DNA of 64,000 bases, from the NCBI GenBank assembly GCA_030272155.1, contig CP126202.1:2604001-2668000 (forward strand). The letters run 5' to 3'. The notes under the pieces are model-generated. The model saw only the letters and a program-made list of their open reading frames with translations, was not told the DNA's origin and did not search any database. Position 1 is the stretch's first letter, and the number at the start of each line of letters is the position of its first letter. This document shows positions 37,512-47,700 of this stretch, in pieces. The translations under genes and the position numbers were made by a program. This DNA comes from Tetradesmus obliquus (taxonomy: Eukaryota > Chlorophyta > Chlorophyceae > Sphaeropleales > Scenedesmaceae).

Positions 37512-38989
37512 CACAGAGCAAGAGCAGCAGGACCAGCAGCAGCATCAGCCTCAGCCTCAGCCGCAACATCAGCAACCGCAGCAGAAGCAGCAACAGCAAC
37601 TAGAGCAAAAGCGGCAGGACCAGCAGCAGCAGCCGAAGCCTCAGCCGCAGCCGCAGCCGCCACAACAGCAGCAGCAGCAGCAGCAACAAAGTCTGAAGCG
37701 CCTGTCAGTGCTGCAACAGCCCCGTCACCGGCAGCCTCTGCAGCAGTTGCAGCGGCAGCAGCGGGCACCGTCGCCCCCAGCACTACCACACAGCGGGCAG
37801 CAGAAATATCAGGCACACCTCCAACAGCCACGGCCGGCGCAGCAGCAGCAGCAGCAGCAGCTGGTGCTATTGTAAGCAGCGTTGCCGCTGTTGTGCCTAA
37901 CAGCACCAGCCAGGTAGCTGGCACTGATGCCACCAAAACTACCACACAGCCTGCAGGAGAGACAGCCGGCACACTAACAACAACTGTTGCGGCTGGCGCA
38001 GCCGCGCCTTCAGCAGCAGCAGCAGCAGCAGCTGGTGTTGGCGTAAGCAGCAGTTGAAAGCAGACGAACAGGTGGTGCGTTTGCTGTCTTCACTGGCTGG
38101 TGATCTGCCTGAGACAGACGAGTGGGACCTGAGCGGTCTGCTGGTGGATGGCCAGCCAGTAAGCAGGGCCATTGTCGTGGCCTGGCTCAATGCAGCATAC
38201 CGCACAGTCTACGCAGCAGATTTTGAAGCACAGGAGCCAGATGAGGACCCAGCATGCAGTGTAGAAGGGCTGTACCTGCTGCTGTCCTTTGCAGATGCCG
38301 TTGGTTCCACCACGCCAGTTCTCAGCGCTTGCTGCTCTCGGCTGCAGAGTCTGCAGCTGCATGCACAGCTAGGGCAGCAGCAGGTGGCGCTAGACACTGA
38401 CGGGACCAGCTACTTTTTCGGAGGTTTTACGCGAATGCTGCTGCAACAGCCAAACCTGATTGAGTATGGAGCACCGATGGCAGCTGCTCCAGACCCTCAG
38501 GACGCAGAGCAGCGAAAAGCCTTTCGAAAGCAGCTGGCAGCACAGACTGAGCAGCTGCTGTGGCTGGCCTACAGGCTGCAGCTGCGGCCTTTAGTGCAGC
38601 GCATGCACAGCTGCGTCCGGGCTTTCGCTTTCAGCACAAAATCAGTGCTGTGTGAATGCCGTGATGCGATTTTCACCCCGCGCGTGCTGGAGGCTGCTGG
38701 TGTTGCCAGCCTGCCAGCTGGCAAGCAGATGCTGATCAACAGTACACTGGGGGAGATGCTGTCACTAGCAGACAGCACTGCTGCTGGACCAGCAAGTCTG
38801 CGGCCCATTGGCTTGACGCAGCAGCAGCAGCAGCCGTTGAAGTTTGATGCAGTGGTCAATTGCAGCACGCTGATCAAGCAGGCTGGTGCCACTGCAGCAG
38901 TCGAGCTGGATTTGTCCAATAATCTGAGATCAAGATTGGTTCCAAGAGGTTCGCAGTGCAGCTGCGCATTGCCCCATATGAGCAGTGAT
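36762..38989 (+). CDS. Hypothetical protein with possible BTB-like segment, frame break near C-terminus
   Basis: A candidate ATG at 36762 begins MPRHHSLNTSRPTPLWFAYH. The N-part (to about 37330) includes LQQLLSSVTLVAERQGAGWL. A long Ala/Thr/Ser-rich tract follows (about 37450-38040). The C-part reads LSGLLVDGQPVSRAIVVAWL, then ACSVEGLYLLLSFADAVGS and LLWLAYRLQLRPLVQRMHSC, a layout that vaguely recalls BTB/POZ proteins. The switch from the Ala-rich frame to the C-part frame falls in the repeats near 38000-38045, by a short intron or an indel. At about 38924 the frame appears to lose one base: the next frame continues EIKIGSKRFAVQLRIAPYEQ to TGA at 38987-38989, a better ending than the in-frame reading to 39178. 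Function unknown. Confidence 0.5.
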
Positions 38990-39290
38990 CGCGGCACGCT
39001 TGCTGCACTCTTGCTATCGCAGCTGTTGTTGGCGCGTCCACGGCAGGCAATGGCTGGTTGCTCACACATGTACTTATCTGGCAGCTTTTGTTTATGGTCT
39101 GCCACATTTTTTTGTACATGCAGTTTTAATGCCTGTGCTTTGGTTGTATTGCCGCATCTGTCACACTTGCATCACTGATGCACTGCAGGCTGAGCAGGAG
39201 GTTTTATTAAACAACACAGGCAGCACATTCTCGTCTGGAGTGCTGTGAGCATCATGCACACATGTTGGGTTAGGTTTGTATGTGACTGAT

Positions 39291-39323
39291 TTAGGTGGTC
39301 ACCACCTAACGCCACGGTGGCGT
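39291..39323. other. Two adjacent perfect-arm palindromes
   Basis: TTAGGTGGT-C-ACCACCTAA (39291-39309, 9-bp arms) is immediately followed by ACGCCAC-G-GTGGCGT (39309-39323, 7-bp arms). It lies about 300 bp past the likely stop of the preceding gene. It could form hairpins in RNA or be a protein-binding palindrome pair. Confidence 0.7.
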
Positions 39324-40471
39324 AACACAAGCTCTGCATATATACACAAGCAATGCTGCGTTTGTCGTGGTGTGCTTGGTTGCCGATTATCATGCGGCGC
39401 TTGACTCAACAGAGGCTGCGGTTGCTGCCCAGCGATCGCGAGGGTCACCATTTGCACAGTTAACATACACTTTGGTGGTGCTGATGGTCCATTTCAAAGG
39501 ATAAGAGTCTTTCGGTTTGGCTTGCGTTGACTTTTTGCTGTGCCCAACTTTTCCTGGGGCTCTGCAAACCAACCGAAGTAACACATGCCAGAATGCGGGT
39601 GGCTGTATACATCTGCATAGAATAACAGATCGCGGCTCTTGTAACCACTGCATATACCACTGGTACAGTAAAGAGTAAAACATGTTTCATCTAAATCAGC
39701 TTCATTACATAACTTGAACTGCAGCAGCATTAACTTCAAACAGCCAGGCTGGCTGTAGCACACCCAAACCATGCGATACGGTAACTGCTGGAAACAACTC
39801 CATGGCTAAATCCGCCAACCGCTCCAGCAGCAAATGACACACCAACTAGATGCAGCTGCGCAACACTAATTGCATGCCAACCACAACAACGTCGCATTGG
39901 CAGCAAGGACAACCCGCCACCAAAACCACAAACGCACTCCATGCGCTGTGCTTGCTTGCAGCATGCAAGCGCACCACTTGCTAGCAGGCTCTAGAGAACC
40001 AAAAGGTGTCACAGCAACAGTAGCCGGTCGCAAAAGACAGCATTTGCTGTCGCAACAGCATTAAAAGTCATAAACTTGCATTCAGTAATAGGCATGTCAC
40101 AAGTCAACGTGTGAAAAGCACTGCATGATACATACAAGCACGGGGCCACCATCACAAAACGAAAGCAAACATGTGTAGCAGAACGCCGTGCTCTGCTGTC
40201 AGAGTGCCACAACACTAGCACAGCATAGCCACCCGCCCCATCCCAAACAGTGCTTGCTAGCAGGTTGCAACAAGAACCAAATCAGCTTGTGGCCAGCATG
40301 TCATGCCTGACAGCTCCCGCGCAGCAGCTGCAAAACGACGCACAAAATGCTCATCCCGCCAGCATACTTGTACAGCAGCAGCTCACGCATGCTGCAGCAC
40401 CATCATTGCAGCTGTTGCCAAACAGAGCATTGCAGCCGCTCCGCTGCTGCTGCAACTGCTCCACTGCTGCT
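39324..40471. other. Intergenic region, no gene seen
   Basis: AT-richer than the surrounding genes, with no coherent frame. It separates the 3' ends of a plus-strand and a minus-strand gene. Confidence 0.45.
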
Positions 40472-43198
40472 CTAGCTCCTGCTGCGGTCCCTGTCAGCAG
40501 CCCCGCGTGGTGAGGCGCTCCTGCCGCGCCTAGGAGGCGAGCCTGCGGGGCTGGCCCCCCTGCCATCTGGCGAGCGGCTGTCCCTGCGGCCCTTAGGGGG
40601 GCTGGCTGGCGGGCTGGCGCGGCGCTCCCTGCAGGTGACACGCAGCAGCAACCAGTGAGGCGATGGACAGGTGCGTGATGTGATATGCACAGCTAGACAG
40701 GTGCGTGGTCTGATAACCCACACAGGCCAGCAAATAGCTGCATATACAGCCTGTAGTTGCCTTTGAGTGGAAAGAGAAACAAGGACAGAACCATGTCAAG
40801 CAGCAAGGACTGTGTGGGTTGAAGTCTTGACCTACAGCATACGTTGCTGCTGGCGTGAGCCAGAGGTCAAAGCTCTGACGCACACAGCACTAGCCACATA
40901 ACAGCAGCACGCTCGCCTGCGAGATGGGCTGCCATCATGGCGCTCAGGGCTGTCATCAATCACCAACCCACACAAGCACAGCAGCATATCGCAAGCAGCG
41001 TATGCTGCAGACGGCCAAGGCTCTGACCAACGCAGTACTTGAAGCGCGATACAACCGTTGATCAAGCGCCCCAACCCCCGTGTAATGAATGAATGTACGT
41101 ACACTTGACTTTTCCTCGTGCGCTCACCTGCGAGGGGGGCTGTCATCGCGGCGCCTAGGGCTGTCATCCCTGCGCCGTGGTGGGCTGTCGTCCCTGCGCC
41201 TAGGGCTGTCGCCGCGCCTGCCGCGCGGGCTGTCATCGCGCCTGCGTGGTGGGCTGCGGTCCCTGCCGCGAGGGCTATCATCACGCCTGCCGCGTGGTGG
41301 GCTGCAGCAGCAAGACAGGCGGTGTGGTTAAGTCAACCTACTTTCAATGGTATAGAGCGAAAGATCGCAAAAGCCAATGACACTGCAGGATCAAAGTGCT
41401 ACGCAGTGTGTGCAAGGCGGCCGCTGCCAGTAAGCATACCGCACACAACCAGTGTTGCTGCTTGCTGCTGGCCCACACCATGACACAATGTTGTGCGCCC
41501 CAAATGCTCCAGCCCGAATCCTGCCAGCCTGTGCTATTATACAATCCCCAACCAACCTGTAGCGCCTGCCGCCGCCACCGCCCTCGCGCCTCAGGCGGCA
41601 GTCCCTGGCCAGGTGCCCCAGCTCATTGCACTCGTAGCACCTGCAGCACAGATTGAGCGCAGAAATAATGCAGCAAGTGGCAGCCAGAGTGCAGATGTCA
41701 GAGGGCCATCATCACAACAGTCAGGTGCTTGCTTGCAGGTGCTTGCTTGCAGGAAACTGCCCTGGCAATCAGAATTCAAACAGAACATGTTCCTGCAACC
41801 ACGAGCTGGGTGCGGAGGCCTGACCTGCCACAGCAGATATTTTGAGCACCCTGCTCTGCTCCCTGCTGTCATTCACACTTGCATCATCAAGCACTGCAAC
41901 AGCCCTGCTGCTGTGACTACAGCTGTCCTGCAAGCAACCACAGATGTCCTGCAGGCATCCGCGGCTGTCCTGCAACCACCCACAGCTGTCCTTCAAAGTC
42001 CTGCAAGCACCCACGGCTGTCCTGCAAACACCTGCCATGCCTGCTCACCTGAACTCTCCCCTGGGCTGCCTGGGGGGCCCTCCAAAGTCATCCCTGGCCC
42101 TTGCGCCGCCCGGGGGCCTGCGTGACAGCTCCACCCTCCAGCCGTTGCGACCTGGCGGCACGAAAGCACCGCATGATGTGTTGCAGGAACCGCATGAAGT
42201 GTTGCAGGCACGTCGCAGTGAACAGCAGGTGATGATCCGCGATCGCGCATGTGGTCGACGAAGCAGCAGGGAGTGGAGACGCACACGGTGGAGATGCGGC
42301 GACGCATGAAGAGAGGCGCGCGGCGTTCTTTGTAGGCAGTTGTAGCGCGGCCGCAGGCGCGCATGGAGGTGCAAGTGTTGGACGACGCAGCGCGGAGGGA
42401 CGACCACAACGTGTGCAGAGGCCGCAGAAGGAGACATGGGGGCCTTCTGGGCGCAGTGGAGTGGATGGCTCATGCAGGACGAGGCGTGGCAGCAGGCGCA
42501 GAAGACCATGCGAAGAAGAAGACCCATGCGTGCAGGCGACAAGCGGCGATGCTGGCTGGCGCTGGGCACGTTCTGGAGGTAGCAGCTGTAGCTGTAGCTG
42601 TAGCTGTGGTTGTTGACCGTCCAGTCGCTGAGCCGCATGTTGGGGGCAACAACTGCTGAAGGGCGGGTCTACTGCTGCTGACCAATGTACTGGGTAGCGT
42701 GCCTAGCTCGCCGCAGACGCGCGTGAAGGCACATGAAGAGACGAGGAGTATGCTGGAAGATGAAGCCCTGGCGAGATCAAGCCGCTGGGGCTGGGGAAGA
42801 AGGCTGGGACACTGACAGTAGCCCTCGAGGCCACCAAACGGGCACCAGACGCAGCGACAAGACGTGCAGCCTCACGATGGGACTCCTGACATACCGTCTC
42901 CCCTCTTGCACGCGTCTTCAGCGTCCCTGATGTCCTCGAACTCGACAAAGGCGAAGCCGGGAGGCTTGCGAGCCACCCAGATAGACCTGATGGCTCCGTA
43001 CTGGTTGAACTGCATTGCATAAGATAGAGTATGCTATAAGTCAAGGGTTGTGCTGCTAGGGTGGTCCACATAAGCGCCCAGCAGCTGGATCGCGGGAAGT
43101 CTGCGATAAGGACGTGCCTAGCCTTGCCAGCGCACCTCATCCTCCAGCTCCCGCTCAGTGATCCCCTCGCGCAGTCCTCCAACATACAGGCGCGACAT
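40472..43198 (-). CDS. RSZ22: RSZ22/SRSF7-type SR splicing factor
   Basis: SR proteins bind exonic enhancers and recruit the spliceosome in the nucleus. Exons on the minus strand: 43198-43136, 43009-42895, 42151-42049, 41640-41557, 41301-41128 and 40628-40472 (TAG). They encode, in order, RRM RNP2 ([20 protein letters not shown]), RRM RNP1 ([19 protein letters not shown]), the RRM end ([15 protein letters not shown]), one CCHC zinc knuckle ([14 protein letters not shown]) and an RS domain (repeated [15 protein letters not shown], then [13 protein letters not shown]). One RRM plus one zinc knuckle plus RS is the RSZ22 / SRSF7 class. Phases fit across the junctions I checked. The second intron, inside the RRM, is about 740 bp and the longest. 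The symbol denotes the class; orthology was not tested. Confidence 0.85.
40680..40720. repeat. Short direct repeat in RSZ22 intron
   Basis: GACAGGTGCGTG(A/G)T(G/C)TGATA recurs about 37 bp apart within the last intron. No function is evident. Confidence 0.6.
40905..40965 (-). repeat. Decoy copy of an RS-exon end with GT changed to GC
   Basis: On the minus strand it repeats the end of the RS exon at 41128 (GACAGCCC...CTCGCAG/GTGAGCG). Here the junction reads CTCGCAG/GCGAGCG. The copy lies about 210 bp downstream of the true donor. GC donors are sometimes used, so activity is uncertain. Confidence 0.65.
41905..42035. repeat. 24-27-bp imperfect tandem repeat in RSZ22 intron
   Basis: Units built on GCTGTCCTGCAA..CACCCACG repeat about five times in the intron just downstream (minus sense) of the RRM-end exon. 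The copies have diverged. Confidence 0.7.
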
Positions 43199-43893
43199 GG
43201 TGCTCAGAACTGTCTTGGAGCCGTGCTGTTGTGTTGGCCGGGCTCTTGAAAGCCACTTCTCAACCCTCGCTGCTGTTCGGTTCAATACAACACACTAGAA
43301 ACGGTAGATTAAGCAGGACCCTGCTGCTAACCGCCCATATGCACTGCAGCTGAGCTGCACATCACTCTTTGCTCTCATACTGACAATGCCATGACAGTCC
43401 CTGGGACCCTCTGCAGAACTGGTGCTTTTCGCTCAGTCGCGCGGGTGACTGTGCGATGCCCACATGATACGCTGGTTTCGGGGTGTAGAGCTGCCAGCAG
43501 GGCCGGAAGGGGCGAGGCCAGGTTGAACATGTCGAGATGCACCACCCATCGGATAGCACTGCCTCAACACAAACAACGGCACAGCCGGCTCCTTGCCAGA
43601 CTGCAGCTACTCAAGCAAGCCAGACACCAGCATTGTGCAACAGGCTGCCAGAAGCGCTGCACACTGTTGCAGCATGCGACATCCAGCACAGCTGACCACG
43701 AGACGTGCCAAGCCTCAGCCGGTAATGCAGAGCATCTACACACAAATAAAACACACAGGCTGCTGTGCGTGCCAGGCACAAGTGCAACACAACCAAATCA
43801 ACATGCTCAGTGTGCCAACACCTCAACTTGCCGCCGCCGCCCGCCGCCGCAGCAGCAGCTGCTGCTTGCTTCAAATCGCCGCACTGCATCGCC
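43199..43893. other. Intergenic gap between two minus-strand genes
   Basis: It should hold the AP-4 beta 3' end and the RSZ22 promoter. No other gene is seen. Confidence 0.4.
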
Positions 43894-44763
43894 TCATCTG
43901 TAGAAGCCCAGCAGTACCGTCTTCCACACTGCCACAAACTGCGCCAGCAGCGGCTGCGGCGCGTCGCTCTTGATGGTGACCGTGGCGTGCCTTGAGGCTG
44001 TGGCTACCACCATCTCCACCAGGAACAGGCACTGACTGGGGCCGTCCTGCGCATAAAAGTAGTACTTGAACATTGGTGCAGCGCCACCGCAGGCCATCGT
44101 GTACACATTTGCCTGGCCCACATGCCCACAGAAGTCCTTGTGGTCATTCGCAGCCAGCGCAGCAAGCGTCGCCATGTTCAAACTGTCCACGTACTGCTCT
44201 GCAGGAGCCAGCGCCCGCCAGCGCTCCTGGAACACCCCAGGCATAAGTTTAAACCCCGGGCTCAGCTGCACCTGCTGCTGCTGCTGCTGCTGCCCGGGGC
44301 CATTGCTGCTGCTGCTGCCGCCGCTGAGTCCACCTAAGCCGCCCATGAGGCTGTCCAAACCCCCGAGACCATCATCATCTAGCAACCCTCCCAACCCTGC
44401 TGCTGCTGCTGGCGCTGCTGCTGCTGCTCCGCCTGCCAATGAAGTCGATGACGGCTCATCATCTCCTAAATCTAGCAGATTTGCCTCCTGCTGCTGTACT
44501 GAATCCAGCAGGTTTGTGCTGGTATCAACCAGCAGAGCATCCCCGCCATCCGCTGCTGCTGCGCCGCTGCTGCCTGCGCTGCCGGGGGCGTCTGCTGCTG
44601 CTGCCCCTCCCAACGCATCGTATTCGTCTGCATGCTGTGCATGGTACTGCGCGGACTGCACAAAGGATGAGGCCGGCTGCTGGTAGACGACGCTGAGGGT
44701 GTTGAACTCGTCAAAGATGGCCTGCTGCGCTTCCTGCAGACAACAAACAAGGCGGCGGCAGCG

Positions 44764-44796
<33 letters not shown>

Positions 44797-47700
44797 TTAC
44801 CACCCATTCAGCACCATGACCGCAGGGTTGCTGTTGTCAGAGTGACCCCCAGGAGCAAAATTCAACACAGCAGTGCTGCAGTGCACTTGATCGCATGTTG
44901 TGTCACATTTGCAACGTGCCAGGCAGTCTGGAATTCTGTACAAGCACAGGGATGGTTAAGATTGCGGCCTAAAGGGGCGCAGATGTGGCGTATTATGCTG
45001 TTCAAATGGGGGTGGACTCTCTACCCTGCACTTCAGCTTGCTAGAGTATGTACACGCACACAGCACTGTTGTGACTCTGCCAATCAGCACTCATGCACAG
45101 TGATAATCAGCACTCATGCACTGTCAGCATCCTGTCATCGCCCGCACCTGTGGCAGCTCATCGGTGAAGAAGGGCATGGCCTGCTGCGGCTCATTGGGGT
45201 CACCTGCAATGACCAGCTGGGCCGTGCTGACGTCCTGCTTCAGCAGCCTGCAGCAGCAACAGCAGCAGCAGCAGCAGCAAAGCTGAATCAAGCCAGCACC
45301 TGGACTGCTGTCAGGTGTGCCAGCCCTAGATCAGCACAGCCGCCTCTTCACACACAGATGCTTGAGCTCACGCACATGCGCCTATTTCTAGGGTACATGC
45401 AGGTCACCACAAGCAAAGGTTGGCCAAACACAGACTTCGATCGGCAGCTAGCGCCCCAGTACACTCCTCCTTGCTGTTTCCGGGGGCCCATCCTTGTCAC
45501 TACAAACATCTGTATCACAAACATCTGTATCAATCGCCTGAACAGAATCACCTGTAGTACAGCAGTGCACGATCGTGCACGTCCTAGTCGCTGTCATTCA
45601 GGCCGCCAGCAAGGCAACCACCCCACTTGACTGTTCAACTCCTACAAACAAACACCCAATTCAACTGCCTGGCACCCACCTGTAGTACAGCAGTGCGCGA
45701 TCGTGCACGTCCTGGTCGCTGTCATTCAGCCCACCAGCAAGGCACGCCCCCAGCAGCTTGCGGCTCTCCCCAGGCTTCTTGAAAAATAGCTTGGCAGCAG
45801 CAGTCAGCAGCGCCAGCTTGACTGGCTGCGGCTCGCTGCCAAACGCTTCGACCAGCGGCTGCAGCAGGTACGGCGCGGCTGCAAAGGCAGTGCAACGAGG
45901 CGGTACAGCAAGGCAGTACAGCAAGGCAGTACAAGGCAGTCAGCAGCGCTAGCTTGACCTGCAGCGGCTCAATGCCAGAAGCATGCGCAAGAGGCCGCAG
46001 CAGGTCCGGCGCGGCTGCAGGGACACGAAAAACAAGCGCAATACCACAGCGACGTTTACAGCAGCAGGCAGTAGCCAAGGATGCAATGCACAATCGCCCA
46101 CCACTCACTGTCTATGGATCCACAACAGCGCTGCGCTAGCTGTCAAGCAGAGAAACTCTCATCAAGCACCAACAGCTATGAGCGTGCAACCTGTTGCACA
46201 ACCGTCTACCATTGTGTGTGAACAGGCACTCACTGTCTATGTGCTGCCCGAAGTGCCCCAGGATCCACACCAGCGCTGCGCTAGCAGTGACAGCCTCATC
46301 AAGCATTAAGAGCCGAGGTGCATGAGGAGAGGGGAGATGCCTGTCACTGTTTGAGGAAGCACTCACTGTCTATGTGCTGCCCGAAGTGGCCCAGGATCCA
46401 CACCAGTGCTGCGCGGGCCTCAGGGTCAGCCACGCCTGAGGGCCTGATGTCACCCATGCTGAACACCTGCAGCACAGCACAGCACAGCAAGCCGCACGGT
46501 GACAATAATGTAAGATGGGCACTGCGTGTGGGGAGAAGCGCTGCAGTATGTATATGTAGTGTGCAGTGTCCAACTAAACGCATAGAGTATGCAGTGGTAC
46601 AGTACGCTCTGGCTCGCCCAGGTCGGGGTACTGCCTGAGCAGGTGTTGAGCTGCACCAGCGTCTCGGCCACAACCTTGAAGTAGATGGGAATCACAATTA
46701 TTACGCCTGTGGTGCCTTGGTACACAATTGTAATGCTGTTGAAGGACTAGCGCCTGCTGCATCGGTGGCGGCCTTAGGTGCGGCGGCAGCTGCAGCTACA
46801 GAGATTGGACTTGTTACAGGCGCTGGAGGTCTTGCTGTACCTTTTGCAATGAACAAGCGCTTGAGCTAGAGCCTTAGCGCCTAATTCTTGAAATTCGAGA
46901 GAGGCTTGTTACAGGAGAAGGCAAGCTATCACCCGAGAGTGAGTCACTCGCCCTACTTTCAGCTCACATATCGTATGAACTCGATAGCAAGCCACAAGAC
47001 GAAATTCATTCCAAGCTAAATTCAGGTCCTCAAGCAAAAGAAGAGCCGCCTTATCAATGGATTGTGCAAGGGCCTGAATCCCTTGATTCCCAAGGCAGTT
47101 GTTAGCTGAATTGAGTTGCTTGAGTGAAGATAAATGACATGCTTTTTCAAAAGCTTGAGCTAAGGCCTGAGCGCCTAAATTCCCATTAGCCAGCGTCTCG
47201 GCCACAATCTCAGCCATGATAGGTTCATAACAGCTTAGTGACAATCATCCAAATGCTGCAACATAGCATAGTAATAACATGTTACAATGGCTGGCGGCTC
47301 ACCTCGCCCAGGTCAGGGTAGCGCCTCAGCAGGTCCTTGAGCTGCACCAGCGTCTCAGCCACGATGTGGTCATAGCCAGACTCCAGGAACAGCAGCAGCC
47401 GCTCCACAATGCCATTTACATCGGCAACCTGCACGCCAATCAGAAACATTATGTGGGATGTAAGCATGCGGCAGGCACCATGTGCGGAAGGTTAGCATGC
47501 TGTAGTAGTCAAGAAAAGCAGGAACAACAGCAGCCGCTCCACAACAAATTCAAGTCATAACCGTACCACACAATAGAGGCAGACAGTAGCCGTCAACAGC
47601 ATGTGACAAGCGTCGAGCCAGCCGGCATGCAGCAACCGTGGCTCCTGGCATGGCACCATCCCACACGCTGCCTGGCCCGCGACGTGTGACCAGCCACGCA

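Larger units (their letters stand above)
46656..47207. mobile_element. Foreign-looking insert flanked by an 18-bp direct repeat
   Basis: CCAGCGTCTCGGCCACAA is present at 46656-46673 and 47190-47207, bracketing about 516 bp of AT-richer sequence that holds the HINT-like and LRR-like fragments. The repeat itself derives from the AP-4 beta exon (VAETL coding). It could be a target duplication, microhomology at the junction, or a patch of captured DNA. No transposase or terminal inverted repeat is visible. Confidence 0.45.

Noticed and set aside
37460..37875. Poly-Gln protein in the alternative frame
   Set aside because: The Ala/Thr frame spans more of the region and continues with the same composition past the Gln-frame stop, so I kept that. 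It is noted as a finding because the choice is not certain.
42045..42638. Minus-strand frame of 197 codons upstream of the RSZ22 zinc-knuckle exon
   Set aside because: Only its last 34 or so codons ([11 protein letters not shown] onward) are an exon; the rest is the long intron.
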